A DNA stretch of 64,000 nt from the NCBI GenBank assembly GCA_028277885.1, contig JANQFK010000067.1:35598-99597 (forward strand), given 5' to 3'. This document shows, piece by piece, positions 36,128 through 45,104 of the stretch. The notes below the pieces were generated by a model. The model did not search any database. It was not told the origin of the DNA and saw only the letters and a list, made by a program, of their open reading frames with translations. A program made the position numbers and the translations under genes. The stretch is from Myxococcota bacterium (GTDB lineage: Bacteria > Myxococcota_A > UBA9160 > UBA6930). How positions within the stretch are numbered: position 1 is the stretch's first letter; each line of letters starts with the position of its first letter.

Positions 36128-37519
36128 TCACAGCATGTTGATGATGTCGATGAGCGTGTTCAGCACGTTCGTGTCGCCGTCGACGATCAGCGTGGTCAGC
36201 GTGTTCACGACGGCCTGGTCGCCGCTCGAGATGATCCCGGACAGCGTGTTCAGCACGTTCGTGTCCCCGTCGGCGATCAGCTGGGTCAGCGTCGTGACCG
36301 CGGTGTCGATGGCGGCGACGGTGGCCTGGTCCGCGTTCTGGAGCGCCGTCACCGCGTCGTTCAGCGCGGTGGTGAGCGCGTTGGCCACGGCCGTGTCGCC
36401 GTCGGCGATCACCTGGGTGAGCTGGGTCACGGCGGTGTTGAGCGCGGCCAGGGTGTCGGCGTCGGCCTGCTGGAGTGCCGCGACGGCGGCGTTCAGGGCA
36501 TCCAGGAGGGCCTGGTCGCCGTCGGCGATGGACTGCTGGAGCGTCGCCACGGCGGTGTTGAGCGCGGCGGCCAGGTCGGCGTCGGCCTGCTGGAGCGCCG
36601 CGACGGCGGCGTTCAGCGCCGCCAGCAGGTCCGCATCCGCCTGCTGGAGCGCGGCCACGGCGGCGTTGAGGGCATCCAGCACGGCCTGGTCGCCGTCCGC
36701 GATGGCCTGCTGGAGCGCCGCCACCGCGTCGGCCAGGGCCTGGGCGAGGTTGGCCTCGACGGTGTCGAGGGGCTCGAGCGAGAAGTCGGCGGCGGCGGTC
36801 ACGCCCACCCGACCGAGGGCCACCGAGGCCAGTCCGTCGGCCGCGTTGTTGCTGCCGCCGGTCACCGACGAGAACAGTCCGTTCGCGGCGTTGTTCACGC
36901 CGGCCACGAAGCTGCCCGAGCTGGGGAAGATGTTGGACGTCCCGACCGTCAGGTTGTGGGCGCCCTCGCGATCGCCGGGCTGCAGCCCGCCCTGGGGCGG
37001 CTCCGCGTAGCCGACCACGAGGTTGCCGAGGCCGGTCACCGAGTCGGCGGTCACGCCCCCGCCGCTGCGCAGGTGCACGTTGATGCCCGTGATGAGCAGG
37101 TTCGGGGCGTTCAGTCCGGCCACCGGGTCGCGCACCACCTCCATGAAGCCGAGGGGGCTCAGGTCCGGGGTCAGCATCGAGACCGCCGCGGGGAAGCCGC
37201 CCGCGCCCACGGTCAGGAAGTCGGCGCGCAGGAACTGGTCGAACTCCGCGTGGCAGTAGCGGTCGGTCCCGGTCGCGAACTCGGAGATGGAGAGGATCTG
37301 CCCGGGGGCGAGGTTCACGGGGCCGGATGTCGTGGTGACGGCGCCGGCCGCGTTCCGGATCGTCAGCACGCCGGCCGCGGGCACGTCGCCCGCGTTCTGG
37401 CCCTTGCAGAAGAAGTTCAGGGCCGGCGGCAGGGGGGCCGAGGACTGGGAGAAGCCCAGGGCCGGAGTGGACAGGAGCGCCCCGAGCAGCAGCACGGGCA
37501 GCGAGGGGATTCGACGCAT
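36128..37519 (-). CDS. exported repeat protein with adhesin-head-like and coiled-coil stalk-like regions
   Basis: A 463-residue protein with a signal peptide (LPVLLLGALLSTPALGFSQ). The N-terminal half is beta-rich and ends with loops resembling YadA-type trimeric adhesin heads (GVNNAANGLFSSVTGGSNNA, ADGLASVALGRVG, about 205-240). From about 255 to the end it is pure Ala/Leu/Gln/Asp helix built from repeats of 18 (LNAAVAALQQADADLLAA), 22 and finally 15 residues (VDGDTNVLNTL). These lengths fit non-heptad coiled coils. No C-terminal membrane barrel or sorting signal is present. ATG 37519 has AAGGAG 9 bases upstream. Probably a secreted matrix or adhesin protein. Confidence 0.7.
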   Translation of the reverse strand: MRRIPSLPVLLLGALLSTPALGFSQSSAPLPPALNFFCKGQNAGDVPAAGVLTIRNAAGAVTTTSGPVNLAPGQILSISEFATGTDRYCHAEFDQFLRADFLTVGAGGFPAAVSMLTPDLSPLGFMEVVRDPVAGLNAPNLLITGINVHLRSGGGVTADSVTGLGNLVVGYAEPPQGGLQPGDREGAHNLTVGTSNIFPSSGSFVAGVNNAANGLFSSVTGGSNNAADGLASVALGRVGVTAAADFSLEPLDTVEANLAQALADAVAALQQAIADGDQAVLDALNAAVAALQQADADLLAALNAAVAALQQADADLAAALNTAVATLQQSIADGDQALLDALNAAVAALQQADADTLAALNTAVTQLTQVIADGDTAVANALTTALNDAVTALQNADQATVAAIDTAVTTLTQLIADGDTNVLNTLSGIISSGDQAVVNTLTTLIVDGDTNVLNTLIDIINML

Positions 37520-37686
37520 GGGGGTTTTCTCCTTCATGGCGAAAAAGCCGGACCATCGTACTGCATCGTGAGGGCTCATTTGCGCGCTTTTTTTGTGCGT
37601 TTCCGGGTAGCTGTGCGATCCCCCAGGGGGAGGAGCCGAGGCTGCGTTCTGGCACCCCGATCCGCGGCCTGGGAGACTCCCGGCCC

Positions 37687-38673
37687 ATGACCCTGGCACC
37701 CGTCGAGGTCTCCGACGCGCCGGACGCCTGGCCGGCGTCGGTTCGCCGGCCGGACTTCTTCCTGGTGGGGGCCCCCAAATCGGGCACCACCGCCATGGCG
37801 GCCTACCTGGGCGCCCACCCCCAGGTCTTCATGCCGCTGCGCAAGGACGTCCATCACTTCGGGCGCGATCTCGAGAGACGCCCCAACGAGATGTTCGTGC
37901 TCGACGAGGCCCACTACGCGCGCCTCTACGCGGGGGCGGGCTCGGCGCTGCGCCTGGGCGACGCCTCGACGGGCTACCTCTACTCGCAGACCGCCGCCGC
38001 GGAGATCCGGGCCTTCAATCCCGAGGCGCGCATCCTCATCATGCTGCGGAACCCGGTGGACGTGATGTTCTCGAGCCACAGCCACCTGGTGTGGCTGGGC
38101 TACGAGGACATCGAGGACTTCGAGGCGGCCCTCGAGGCGGAGCCCGACCGGATCGCCGGTCGCCGGATCCCCGCCTCCTGCATGCTGCCGGCGTCGCTCC
38201 GCCACCGGGACACGGTGCGCTTCGCCGAGCAGGTGGAGCGCTACCTCGACGTGTTCGGTCGCGAGGCGGTGGAGATCGTCCTCTACGACGACTTCAAGCG
38301 CGACACGCGGGGCACCTACGGGCGCGTGCTCGAGTTCCTCGACGTCGAGCCCCACGCGCCCGAGAGCTTCGACGTGGTGAACCCCAACAAGTACGCGCGC
38401 AGCCGCGCCGTCGCGCGCTGGCTCCAGGCCCCGCCCGCGCCCTACCGCTGGCTGCGCGGCCGGCTCTCCGACGACGTGGGCTACGTGCTCTGGCTGAGGC
38501 TGCTGCGCCTCAACACGCGCATCGCCGCGCGGCCGCCCATGCCGGAGGCGCTGCGGCGCCGGCTGCTCGAGGAGTTCGCCCCGGAGATCGACCGCCTGGC
38601 CGCCGTCACGGGCCGGGACCTCGAAGCCTGGAAGGAGGGGGCCGCGGCCGGCGATCCGGCGGCGGGCGGGTAG
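37687..38673 (+). CDS. PAPS-dependent sulfotransferase
   Basis: A 328-residue cytosolic enzyme. The 5'-phosphosulfate loop is FFLVGAPKSGTTAMAAYLGA (about 24-43), and the 3'-phosphate site is ILIMLRNPVDVMFSSHSHLV (about 118-137). The family transfers sulfate from PAPS to carbohydrate or other hydroxyls. In this polysaccharide island a sugar acceptor is likely. The 167-base divergent region before it contains an unusually A/T-rich patch (near 37590-37600, ttttttt). Confidence 0.88.
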   Translation: MTLAPVEVSDAPDAWPASVRRPDFFLVGAPKSGTTAMAAYLGAHPQVFMPLRKDVHHFGRDLERRPNEMFVLDEAHYARLYAGAGSALRLGDASTGYLYSQTAAAEIRAFNPEARILIMLRNPVDVMFSSHSHLVWLGYEDIEDFEAALEAEPDRIAGRRIPASCMLPASLRHRDTVRFAEQVERYLDVFGREAVEIVLYDDFKRDTRGTYGRVLEFLDVEPHAPESFDVVNPNKYARSRAVARWLQAPPAPYRWLRGRLSDDVGYVLWLRLLRLNTRIAARPPMPEALRRRLLEEFAPEIDRLAAVTGRDLEAWKEGAAAGDPAAGG

Positions 38674-38690
38674 CGCCCGTCAGCGCTGCG

Positions 38691-39752
38691 TCAGGGCCTC
38701 ACCACCACGCAGTCGCGACCGGCCGACTCGAACTCGGCACAGGCCTGGCGCGCGGCGCCGCGCGACGCGTAGGAGCCCACGCGCACGCGGTGCACCGTGC
38801 CCCGGGCCCCGGTGTCGAAGCGGGTGAGGTTCGGCGCGCGGCCGCCGAGCATGTCGCCGTCGCGCTCCTCGAGCGCGGCCAGGAAGCGCTCGGCGCGCTC
38901 CCGGTCGGCGAAGGCGCCGAGCTGGACCTGCCAGCCCGGTCCGCCGACGGCCTCGGAGGGAGCGACGGGCGGGGGCGGCGGCGCCACCTCGGCCCTCGGG
39001 GCCGGCTCGGGGGCCGGCCCGCGGAGCGCCTGGGCGCGTCGCGGCGGCGGAGCCGCGACGTCCGGACGCGGTGCCCGGGGAGCCGCCACCTCGGTGCGCT
39101 CGGCTCGGGGACGCTCGCGGGACGGGGACCGGGCCACGCCGCGGCGGGGCGCGACGAGGGTCGCGGCGAGGCGCCGGGCATCGGCGATCTGGCGGATGGC
39201 GAGATGGCGGCGCAGCCCCATCTCCTCGTCCTGGGCCGCCTCCAGGCCCTGGGCGGACGCGAGGCTGACCCACGCGTAGGCGCGCACCGGGTCCGGCTCC
39301 ACGCCGTCGCCCTCCCAGTAGAGCCGGCCCAGCCGGTACTGGGCCACGGCGTGCCCCTGGCGCGCCGAGGCCTCCCACAGGCGGGCGGCCTCGAGCCGCT
39401 GCTCGGCTCCGGCCTCGGGTGCGTCGTAGAGGAGCGCGGCGAGCTCCATCTGGGCGTCGGCGTGGCCGCCCTCGGCGGCGAGGCGGAGCTGGTGGCGCGC
39501 CTCGTGGAGATCGATCGGGACGCCGCGCCCCCAGCGGTGGGCCTGCCCGAGCCGCCAGGCCGCGACGCTGCTGCCGGCGTCCGAGAGCGGCCGCCACAGC
39601 GCCACGGCGCCCTCGTGGTCGCCGTCCGCCCGCAGCGCCTCGGCCTCCTGGAGGCGCGCGCGGTGCGAGGCGTCGCCGAGGGCCGGAGCGGCGGCGAGCA
39701 CCGCGAGCACGGCGAGCGTCAGCAGTGCGCATCCCAGGAGCTGGCGCGGCAT
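38691..39752 (-). CDS. exported Sel1-repeat and SPOR-domain protein
   Basis: A 353-residue protein with a signal peptide ending APALGDASH. Sel1/TPR-like repeats cover about 30-175 (AAWRLGQAHRWGRGVPIDLH, AQYRLGRLYWEGDGVEPDP). A Pro/Ala/Arg linker follows, then a C-terminal SPOR domain from about 280 (WQVQLGAFADRERAERFLAA). SPOR binds denuded glycan strands at division sites, so this is a periplasmic peptidoglycan-associated protein. GGAGG precedes the ATG. Confidence 0.85.
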   Translation of the reverse strand: MPRQLLGCALLTLAVLAVLAAAPALGDASHRARLQEAEALRADGDHEGAVALWRPLSDAGSSVAAWRLGQAHRWGRGVPIDLHEARHQLRLAAEGGHADAQMELAALLYDAPEAGAEQRLEAARLWEASARQGHAVAQYRLGRLYWEGDGVEPDPVRAYAWVSLASAQGLEAAQDEEMGLRRHLAIRQIADARRLAATLVAPRRGVARSPSRERPRAERTEVAAPRAPRPDVAAPPPRRAQALRGPAPEPAPRAEVAPPPPPVAPSEAVGGPGWQVQLGAFADRERAERFLAALEERDGDMLGGRAPNLTRFDTGARGTVHRVRVGSYASRGAARQACAEFESAGRDCVVVRP

Positions 39753-39838
39753 GGAGCCTCCTCGTTCGGGTCTTGAGTAGCCGCCGCGCCGGGTCAGGTG
39801 ACGTCCCCGAGGGGCCGGGGTCGCAGCCCGGGGGTCGC

Positions 39839-40573
39839 CTAGGGGACGGTGTTCACCGTCGTCGTCGTGGGGAAGTCCTTGGTCTGGTAGACCGTCATGA
39901 AGGTCGCGTTCCGCGGGATGATGCGGTTGATGTAGAGGTCGACGTAGGTCCCGACCTGGGCGATGAAGCTCTTGGGGACGAAGACCACGTCGTAGGGCCG
40001 CAGCAGGGTCGCGTCCTCGGTCCCGGCGAAGCCGCGCCCGATGTCCACCCGGTAGGCCTCCCGGCCTCCCTCTCCGCGCCGGATCAGGATCACGCTCGAG
40101 GTCTCGGCGGTGTCGAGGGTGCCGCCCGCGGCCACCACGGCGTCGCGGATGCTGAGCTGGCCCTCGAGGGGGACCATCCGCGGGTTGCGTACCTCGCCGC
40201 CCACGAAGGCGCGCTGGTTGGCGAAGCCGCGCACGATGACCACCGCGTCGGGGCGGTCGACGTGGTAGGCGTAGCGCTGCGCGATGTGGCGGGAGAGGTC
40301 GCCGGGCGTGCGGCCCAGGGCGTCCACCTCGCCGATCAGCTGGAGCGAGATGCGCCCGTCCGGGCGCACCGCGAGGTCCTCGTTGAGCTCCGAGTTGTAG
40401 AAGAGCTTCACGCTCAGGCTGTCGCCGGGACCGATGCGGTACTCGGCGCGCTCGCGGCTCGGGGGCGGCGCTTCGGAGATCGGGGGAACCGCCGGCGTCG
40501 TGCAGGCGGCGAGCGCGAGGACGCCGAGGAGGACCAGGGCATTCGCGCGGCGAGCTCGGGGGCGGCTGTTCAT
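39839..40573 (-). CDS. polysaccharide export lipoprotein (Wza-like, Poly_export/SLBB)
   Basis: A 244-residue outer-membrane lipoprotein. The lipobox is LALAACTT (Cys near 24). The export domain is EYRIGPGDSLSVKLFYNSEL with VRPDGRISLQLIGEVDALGR, and an SLBB-like region includes FVGGEVRNPRMVPLEG and AVVAAGGTLDTAETSSVILI. It is shorter than Wza (about 380 residues): one SLBB and no clear C-terminal membrane helix, so channel formation would need a partner. It is divergent from the FkbM gene. Confidence 0.85.
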   Translation of the reverse strand: MNSRPRARRANALVLLGVLALAACTTPAVPPISEAPPPSRERAEYRIGPGDSLSVKLFYNSELNEDLAVRPDGRISLQLIGEVDALGRTPGDLSRHIAQRYAYHVDRPDAVVIVRGFANQRAFVGGEVRNPRMVPLEGQLSIRDAVVAAGGTLDTAETSSVILIRRGEGGREAYRVDIGRGFAGTEDATLLRPYDVVFVPKSFIAQVGTYVDLYINRIIPRNATFMTVYQTKDFPTTTTVNTVP

Positions 40574-40605
40574 CACGTTTCGTCCCGGGGATGCAGAGCG
40601 GGAGC

Positions 40606-40611
40606 ATTCTA
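40606..40611 (-). promoter_or_regulatory. -10 box TAGAAT of the Wza-like gene
   Basis: Minus-strand TAGAAT (5 of 6) lies 32 bases before ATG 40573. The -35 region (CGATTC) is weak. Confidence 0.35.
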
Positions 40612-40761
40612 CATCGAAGCCGGCCACGGAATCGAGCACGGAATCGGGGTGCGGGCGCACGTCGCGTGCAGGGCCTCCGCAGCTCGTGTGCCAAGCCGGA
40701 GTCCCGGGTCGCGAATCGCAGGGCGCGATTGAATCGTGTCCGCTTCCCCGGGGCGCCTTCC

Positions 40762-40806
40762 TGCGCAACCGATGCGTGCGCAACCGATGCGTGCGCAACC
40801 GAAGCG
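40762..40806. repeat. three tandem 15-bp repeats
   Basis: TGCGCAACCGATGCG is present at 40762-40776 and 40777-40791, with a third copy TGCGCAACCGAAGCG at 40792-40806. The array lies upstream of the FkbM gene, before its -10-like hexamer at 40843. The unit length is a multiple of three, but no start or domain supports translation. It may be an iterated regulator site. Confidence 0.7.
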
Positions 40807-40842
40807 CGCGAAGCGCCGCTTCGCTTCGACCCGGCGCGATGG

Positions 40843-40848
40843 TAGCCT
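40843..40848 (+). promoter_or_regulatory. -10-like TAGCCT 8 bases before GTG 40857
   Basis: Preceded by TGG (extended -10 form TGGTAGCCT). The spacing places transcription start at the GTG and argues against the ATG at 40839, which lies inside or before this box. Confidence 0.45.
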
Positions 40849-40856
40849 ACCACGCC

Positions 40857-41708
40857 GTGACGGCGTCCGAACCCAGCTCCACCTCTCCCCTCGCCTCGGC
40901 ACGGCTCGAGGACGGGACCCGGATCGCGTGCGTCCGCGAGCGCGAGGTGCCGACCATGTCGCGTGCCGTGGAGGGCTACTTCGCCCACGGCATCGAGCTC
41001 CGGCCGGGCGACACCGTCGTCGACGTGGGCGCCAACATCGGGCTCTTCACCCTCGCCGCCTTCCGGCGCTGCGGCGGAGACGTGCGCATCCTCGCCTTCG
41101 AGCCGATCCCGCCCATCTTCCGGGCCCTGGAGGAGAACGTCCGCGGCCTGGGCAGCACGACGGTGCATCCCATGCGCTGCGGCATCGGTCGCGAGGCGGG
41201 AGAGGTCGTGTTCGCGTTCCACCCGAACCAGACGGGCTTCTCGAGCGCGCGGCCCGAGGAGATGCGCGGCCTCAAGCAGGAGCTTCGCGAGGCCTACCTG
41301 CGCAACCTCGCGGTGGCCCCCGCCCCGGTTCGCTGGCTGCGCTGGCTGCCGGGCTTCCTGCGCGGCCGGATCCTCGACCGGCTGATGCGCGACACCTTCG
41401 CCACCCAGGACTTCACCTGCCGCGTCCGCACCCTCTCGGAGGTGGTGCGGGAGCAGGGCATCGACTCCATCGACCTGCTCAAGGTGGACGTCGAGGCGAG
41501 CGAGCTCGAGGTGCTCCAGGGCATCGAGGAGGCCGACTGGCCCCGGGTCCGGCAGGTGGTGATGGAGCTCAACGACACCGACTCCCGCAAGGACCGGATC
41601 GTCTCGCTGCTGGAGTCCCACGGCCTGGGCCGCATCGTGCTCGAGCAGGAGCCGATCCTGGCCGGGACCCACATCTACACGCTGTTCGCGCGGCGGGATG
41701 CCGAGTGA
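40857..41708 (+). CDS. FkbM-family methyltransferase
   Basis: A 283-residue SAM-dependent methyltransferase. The SAM motif is TVVDVGANIGLFTLAAFRR, with FEPIPPIFRALEENV after it. The FkbM C-terminal signature is IDLLKVDVEASELEVLQGIE. It probably O-methylates a sugar of the polysaccharide. GTG 40857 is preferred by the promoter spacing; ATG 40839 would add six residues. It overlaps the next glycosyltransferase by 4 bases. Confidence 0.85.
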   Translation: MTASEPSSTSPLASARLEDGTRIACVREREVPTMSRAVEGYFAHGIELRPGDTVVDVGANIGLFTLAAFRRCGGDVRILAFEPIPPIFRALEENVRGLGSTTVHPMRCGIGREAGEVVFAFHPNQTGFSSARPEEMRGLKQELREAYLRNLAVAPAPVRWLRWLPGFLRGRILDRLMRDTFATQDFTCRVRTLSEVVREQGIDSIDLLKVDVEASELEVLQGIEEADWPRVRQVVMELNDTDSRKDRIVSLLESHGLGRIVLEQEPILAGTHIYTLFARRDAE

Positions 41709-42694
41709 GCGAGCCCCGCATCAGCGTCGAGATCAGCAGCTTCAACCGCAAGGAGATCCTGGGCCGCTGTCTCGAGTCCCTGGCCGCGCAGACGCTGTCC
41801 GCCGACGAGTTCGAGGTGGTGGTCTCCGACGACGGCTCCACCGACGGGGCTCCGGAGTGGGTCGAGGCCCTGGCGCCCCGGCTCCCCTACGCGCTGCGGC
41901 TCCTGCGCAACGCCCACCAGGGCCCCGGTCCGACCCACAACGACGGCATCCGCGCCTGCCGGGCGCCGCTGGTGCTGATGCTGGCCGCCGACATCCTGGC
42001 CGAGCCTCCCCTGGTGGAGGAGCATCTGTCGAGCCACCGGGAGCACCCCGACGAGACCGTCGTGGTGGGGGGGCGGCTGGTCCAGTCTCCCGAGCTCGCC
42101 GACTCGGTCTTCCAGCAGGGCTGGGACCGGCTCGTGAACGCCGTGTTCCAGTCCGACCGGGACGACCTCGTCCACGGCGGCTTCCTGGTCAGCAACCTCT
42201 CGTTCAAGCGGTCCTTCATGCTGCGCCACGGGCTGTTCCGCAGCTGGCCGCCCGCGTCCCAGGAGGACATCGAGCTGGGGCACCGGCTGCGCCGCCACGA
42301 CATGCGGCTGGTGCGGAACCCGCGGGCCCTGGGCTTCCACCACCATCCCGTCACCCTGGAGGGCGTGGCCCGGCGGTCCTACATGGAGGGGCTCCACTGG
42401 CACCACATCGAGGCGGAGATCCACGAGCCCTGGACGCGCTGGCGCTCGGGCCGCACCGCCGGCGTCCGGGACCCCGGCCTGCTGCGTCGCCTGCGGGTGC
42501 GCAACCTCGCCCGGCGCCTGCTGCTCAACCGCTTCACCGTGGAGTCGGTGATGGAGCCCCTGGTGCGGCTCAGCGAGCGGCGCCCGGCCCTGGCGGCCCT
42601 GGTGCCCGTCCTGGCCGGCAAGATCAGCTCCTACCACTTCCTGCGCGGCGTCCGCGCCCACGACGGCGGCGCGGTCGGCGCCAACCCCGGCTGA
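41705..42694 (+). CDS. family 2 glycosyltransferase
   Basis: A 329-residue GT-A enzyme. It opens ISVEISSFNRKEILGRCLES and has the nucleotide-sugar motif VVVSDDGSTDGAPEW. The C-terminal part carries ASQEDIELGHRLRRHDMRLV (acidic ED pair) and a tail LLLNRFTVESV...SSYHFLRGVR shared with the enzyme at 47538-48590. GTG overlaps the FkbM stop. The donor and acceptor are unknown. Confidence 0.88.
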   Translation: MSEPRISVEISSFNRKEILGRCLESLAAQTLSADEFEVVVSDDGSTDGAPEWVEALAPRLPYALRLLRNAHQGPGPTHNDGIRACRAPLVLMLAADILAEPPLVEEHLSSHREHPDETVVVGGRLVQSPELADSVFQQGWDRLVNAVFQSDRDDLVHGGFLVSNLSFKRSFMLRHGLFRSWPPASQEDIELGHRLRRHDMRLVRNPRALGFHHHPVTLEGVARRSYMEGLHWHHIEAEIHEPWTRWRSGRTAGVRDPGLLRRLRVRNLARRLLLNRFTVESVMEPLVRLSERRPALAALVPVLAGKISSYHFLRGVRAHDGGAVGANPG

Positions 42695-42719
42695 GGGCTC
42701 CGGGCCGAGTCCCGACGGC

Positions 42720-44189
42720 TCAGGCCGGGGCCGTCTCCTCGCGGTGGATGCGGTGGACGGCCACGCTCAGCCCGATCGTGACCCAGAACATCATGAAGAC
42801 CACGGGCTCGCGGTAGAGGGGGTCGGTGAGGCCGTCGAGCAGGTAGGCGGTCAGCCCCGCCACCAGCGCCAGCGCGACCCGTCGCAGGGGCTCGGAGCCG
42901 CGCATCACCACCCTCCAGGCGCGTGCGATGGCGGCGAAGATGGTCCCGAACAGGGCGGTCACCCCCACGATGCCGGTCTCCGCCGCGGCCCACAGGAAGA
43001 CGTTGTGGACCGGCAGCGCCAGGGCCCCGACCACGTTGTAGCGCGACAGCGTGTCCATGTAGTTCCCCACGCCGCAGCCGAACACGAAGTGGTCCCGCCA
43101 CATGGCCAGCGCGATGGGGAACTGGTCGAAGCGCTCGGCGATCAGGTCGCCGCCCGCGGTGGCGAAGCGCTCCACGAAGATCTGGACCATCCAGGGCAGC
43201 AGCGGGGCCAGCACCAGGGGGGCCGCCACGGCGACGGTCAGCAGCTGCCGCTCGCCCCAGTAGAGACGCACCGCCCAGGCCAGGAGCAGGGCGCCCGCAC
43301 AGCTCAGCCAGGCCGCCCGGGAGAAGGAGATGACGACGCAGACCAGCCCGAGCAGCAGCAGCGGCGTGGCGATCCAGCGCATCCACTGCTGGGTGCGCAG
43401 GCTGTACACGAGCACGAAGGCGTACTGGACCAGCATCGCGACGTAGAGCCCGAAGGTGTGGGACTCGCTCACGGTGCCCGTGGCGCGGTTGCGGTGCTCG
43501 ATCCCCGGCACGGCGTACTGCTCGTGGATGATCTCCCCGCGTCCCCGGTCGAGCGCCAGGCCCACGAACTTCCCCGTGGAGTACTGGATGATCGCCAGGG
43601 CGCCCTCGAGGAGCAGGGCCACCCCCACGGCGGCGAAGAGCCAGGGGACGTGCTCGCGCTGGAAGTTGCGCGAGATGTAGAAGTAGACCAGCACGTACTT
43701 GGCGAGGGAGACGGTCCCGAAGACCGCGTACTTGGGCTCCAACGCGCCCGGGATGGAGAGGAAGTACGCCGCGAGCAGCAGGAAGGGCAGGACGTCGGCG
43801 CGGACGAGACGTGGGAGTGGCTCCTGCCGGGTCACGAAGATGCGGATCAGCCACATGCCGATCACCGCGAGCAGCAGCAGGTCCAGGGGGCCCACGCTCA
43901 GTGCGCCGGAGTAGCGGAGGATGCCCTTGCGGTCGTCGGCGACGCCGTCGAGGAGCAGGTACTTCGAGAACGCCGCCAGGGGCAGGGCGCCCAGGAAGGC
44001 CACCAGCAGGAAGTCCGAGAAGCGATGCAGGAAGGGCATCGACAGCGAGACGAGCACGATGGCGAGGATGCCCGCGTAGAAGTAGCGGGCCTCGAGGGTC
44101 CAGAACCGGTACAGGGCGAGGGCGAGGAACGCGCCGGCGAGGGCGGTCAGGCCGTGGCGGAGGGCGGGGTGGAGGCTCTCGGCCCTCAA
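42720..44189 (-). CDS. O-antigen ligase/polymerase-like membrane protein (Wzy/WaaL type)
   Basis: A 489-residue protein with about twelve membrane segments. Typical Wzy_C/WaaL features are SFSRAAWLSCAGALLLAWAV and, late in the protein, GCGVGNYMDTLSRYNVVGA with LPVHNVFLWAAAETGIVG; the His-Asn loop is the ligase/polymerase hallmark. It would polymerise or ligate undecaprenyl-linked repeat units at the periplasmic face. The TTG start is 31 bases after the priming transferase gene, in one transcript. Confidence 0.82.
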   Translation of the reverse strand: MRAESLHPALRHGLTALAGAFLALALYRFWTLEARYFYAGILAIVLVSLSMPFLHRFSDFLLVAFLGALPLAAFSKYLLLDGVADDRKGILRYSGALSVGPLDLLLLAVIGMWLIRIFVTRQEPLPRLVRADVLPFLLLAAYFLSIPGALEPKYAVFGTVSLAKYVLVYFYISRNFQREHVPWLFAAVGVALLLEGALAIIQYSTGKFVGLALDRGRGEIIHEQYAVPGIEHRNRATGTVSESHTFGLYVAMLVQYAFVLVYSLRTQQWMRWIATPLLLLGLVCVVISFSRAAWLSCAGALLLAWAVRLYWGERQLLTVAVAAPLVLAPLLPWMVQIFVERFATAGGDLIAERFDQFPIALAMWRDHFVFGCGVGNYMDTLSRYNVVGALALPVHNVFLWAAAETGIVGVTALFGTIFAAIARAWRVVMRGSEPLRRVALALVAGLTAYLLDGLTDPLYREPVVFMMFWVTIGLSVAVHRIHREETAPA

Positions 44190-44220
44190 GCGTCGCGCCG
44201 CAGGGGGAGGCCGGTTGCCA

Positions 44221-45102
44221 TCAGAACGAGCCCCGCTGCAGCACGACCATCCAAGCGGTCCGGAACAGGATCTTCAGGTCGAGCCCCACGCTGCGGGTGC
44301 GCACGTACTCGAGGTCCCAGGCGATCTGCTCGCCCACCGAGAGGTTCCCGCGGCCGTAGATCTTGGAGAGACAGGTGATGCCCGGCCGCACCGTGAACTT
44401 CTCCATCTGCTCCGGCTCGTAGTAGTTGAGGACGCGGGGCTCCTCGGGACGCGGCCCGACCAGTCGCGTGTGGCCGCGCACCACGCTCCAGAGGTTCGGC
44501 AGCTCGTCCAGGGTGGTCTTGCGCAGGAGCCGCCCGACGCGGGTGAGGCGGGGATCCTCTTCCAGCTTGTAGAACATCTTCTGCGCCTGCTCGGGGTCGA
44601 GGTCGTAGTTCCACCAGTAGAACTGGGGGAAGCGCTCCGAGGAATCGGCGTACATGGTGCGGAACTTGACGAAGGGGAAGGTCGTGGGGACCCAGTAGAG
44701 CGTGTCGGGCTCGAAGCCGCCGGCGGGGGGCCTCAGGTCGTCGCGGCCGGCCAGCTCGCGCCCCGGGGTGGGCACGGCCCGCCCGCAGCGCTGGTGGACG
44801 AAGAGCACGGGCCCCGGCGAGTCCAGGCGGACGAGGACGGCCTGGAGCAGCAGCAGCGGGGAGGTGAGCACCACCAGCACGGCCGAGAGGGCGACCTCGA
44901 GCCCCCGGTACACCGCCTCGGCGAGCCGCTCGGCGAGGCTCCGGGGCTCCGGCGGCGCCACCGGGATCGCCCAGATGCGGGTGTCGGTGCGCAGCCGGTC
45001 CGTGGGGGCGCTCGCGATGGCGCCCGCCTCCGGCGCGTTGGCCCGGTCCGCCGGCCCGGCCCCCTCCTCGCGCTCCTCCGAGAGAGCGTCCGTCACCGCC
45101 AT
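44221..45102 (-). CDS. undecaprenyl-phosphate sugar-1-phosphate transferase (priming transferase)
   Basis: A 293-residue member of the bacterial sugar transferase family. A re-entrant membrane helix lies at about 70-95 (LEVALSAVLVVLTSPLLLLQ). Catalytic segments are PFVKFRTMYADSS, RVGRLLRKTTLDELPNLW and VVRGHTRLVGPRPEEPRV. It loads the first sugar phosphate on the lipid carrier. The N-terminal 65 residues are a soluble low-complexity extension. It starts 2 bases after the upstream glycosyltransferase gene ends. Confidence 0.9.
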   Translation of the reverse strand: MAVTDALSEEREEGAGPADRANAPEAGAIASAPTDRLRTDTRIWAIPVAPPEPRSLAERLAEAVYRGLEVALSAVLVVLTSPLLLLQAVLVRLDSPGPVLFVHQRCGRAVPTPGRELAGRDDLRPPAGGFEPDTLYWVPTTFPFVKFRTMYADSSERFPQFYWWNYDLDPEQAQKMFYKLEEDPRLTRVGRLLRKTTLDELPNLWSVVRGHTRLVGPRPEEPRVLNYYEPEQMEKFTVRPGITCLSKIYGRGNLSVGEQIAWDLEYVRTRSVGLDLKILFRTAWMVVLQRGSF

Positions 45103-45104
45103 GG

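Noticed and set aside
36128..37519. Complete trimeric autotransporter adhesin
   Set aside because: Head- and stalk-like sequence is present but there is no C-terminal YadA anchor barrel.
40762..40806. CRISPR array
   Set aside because: The 15-bp units are directly tandem with no spacers, and no cas genes are present.
38691..41672. 993-codon minus frame including the Sel1/SPOR protein
   Set aside because: Only the part from ATG 39752 is real; upstream it is antisense to the FkbM gene and out of frame with the Wza-like gene.
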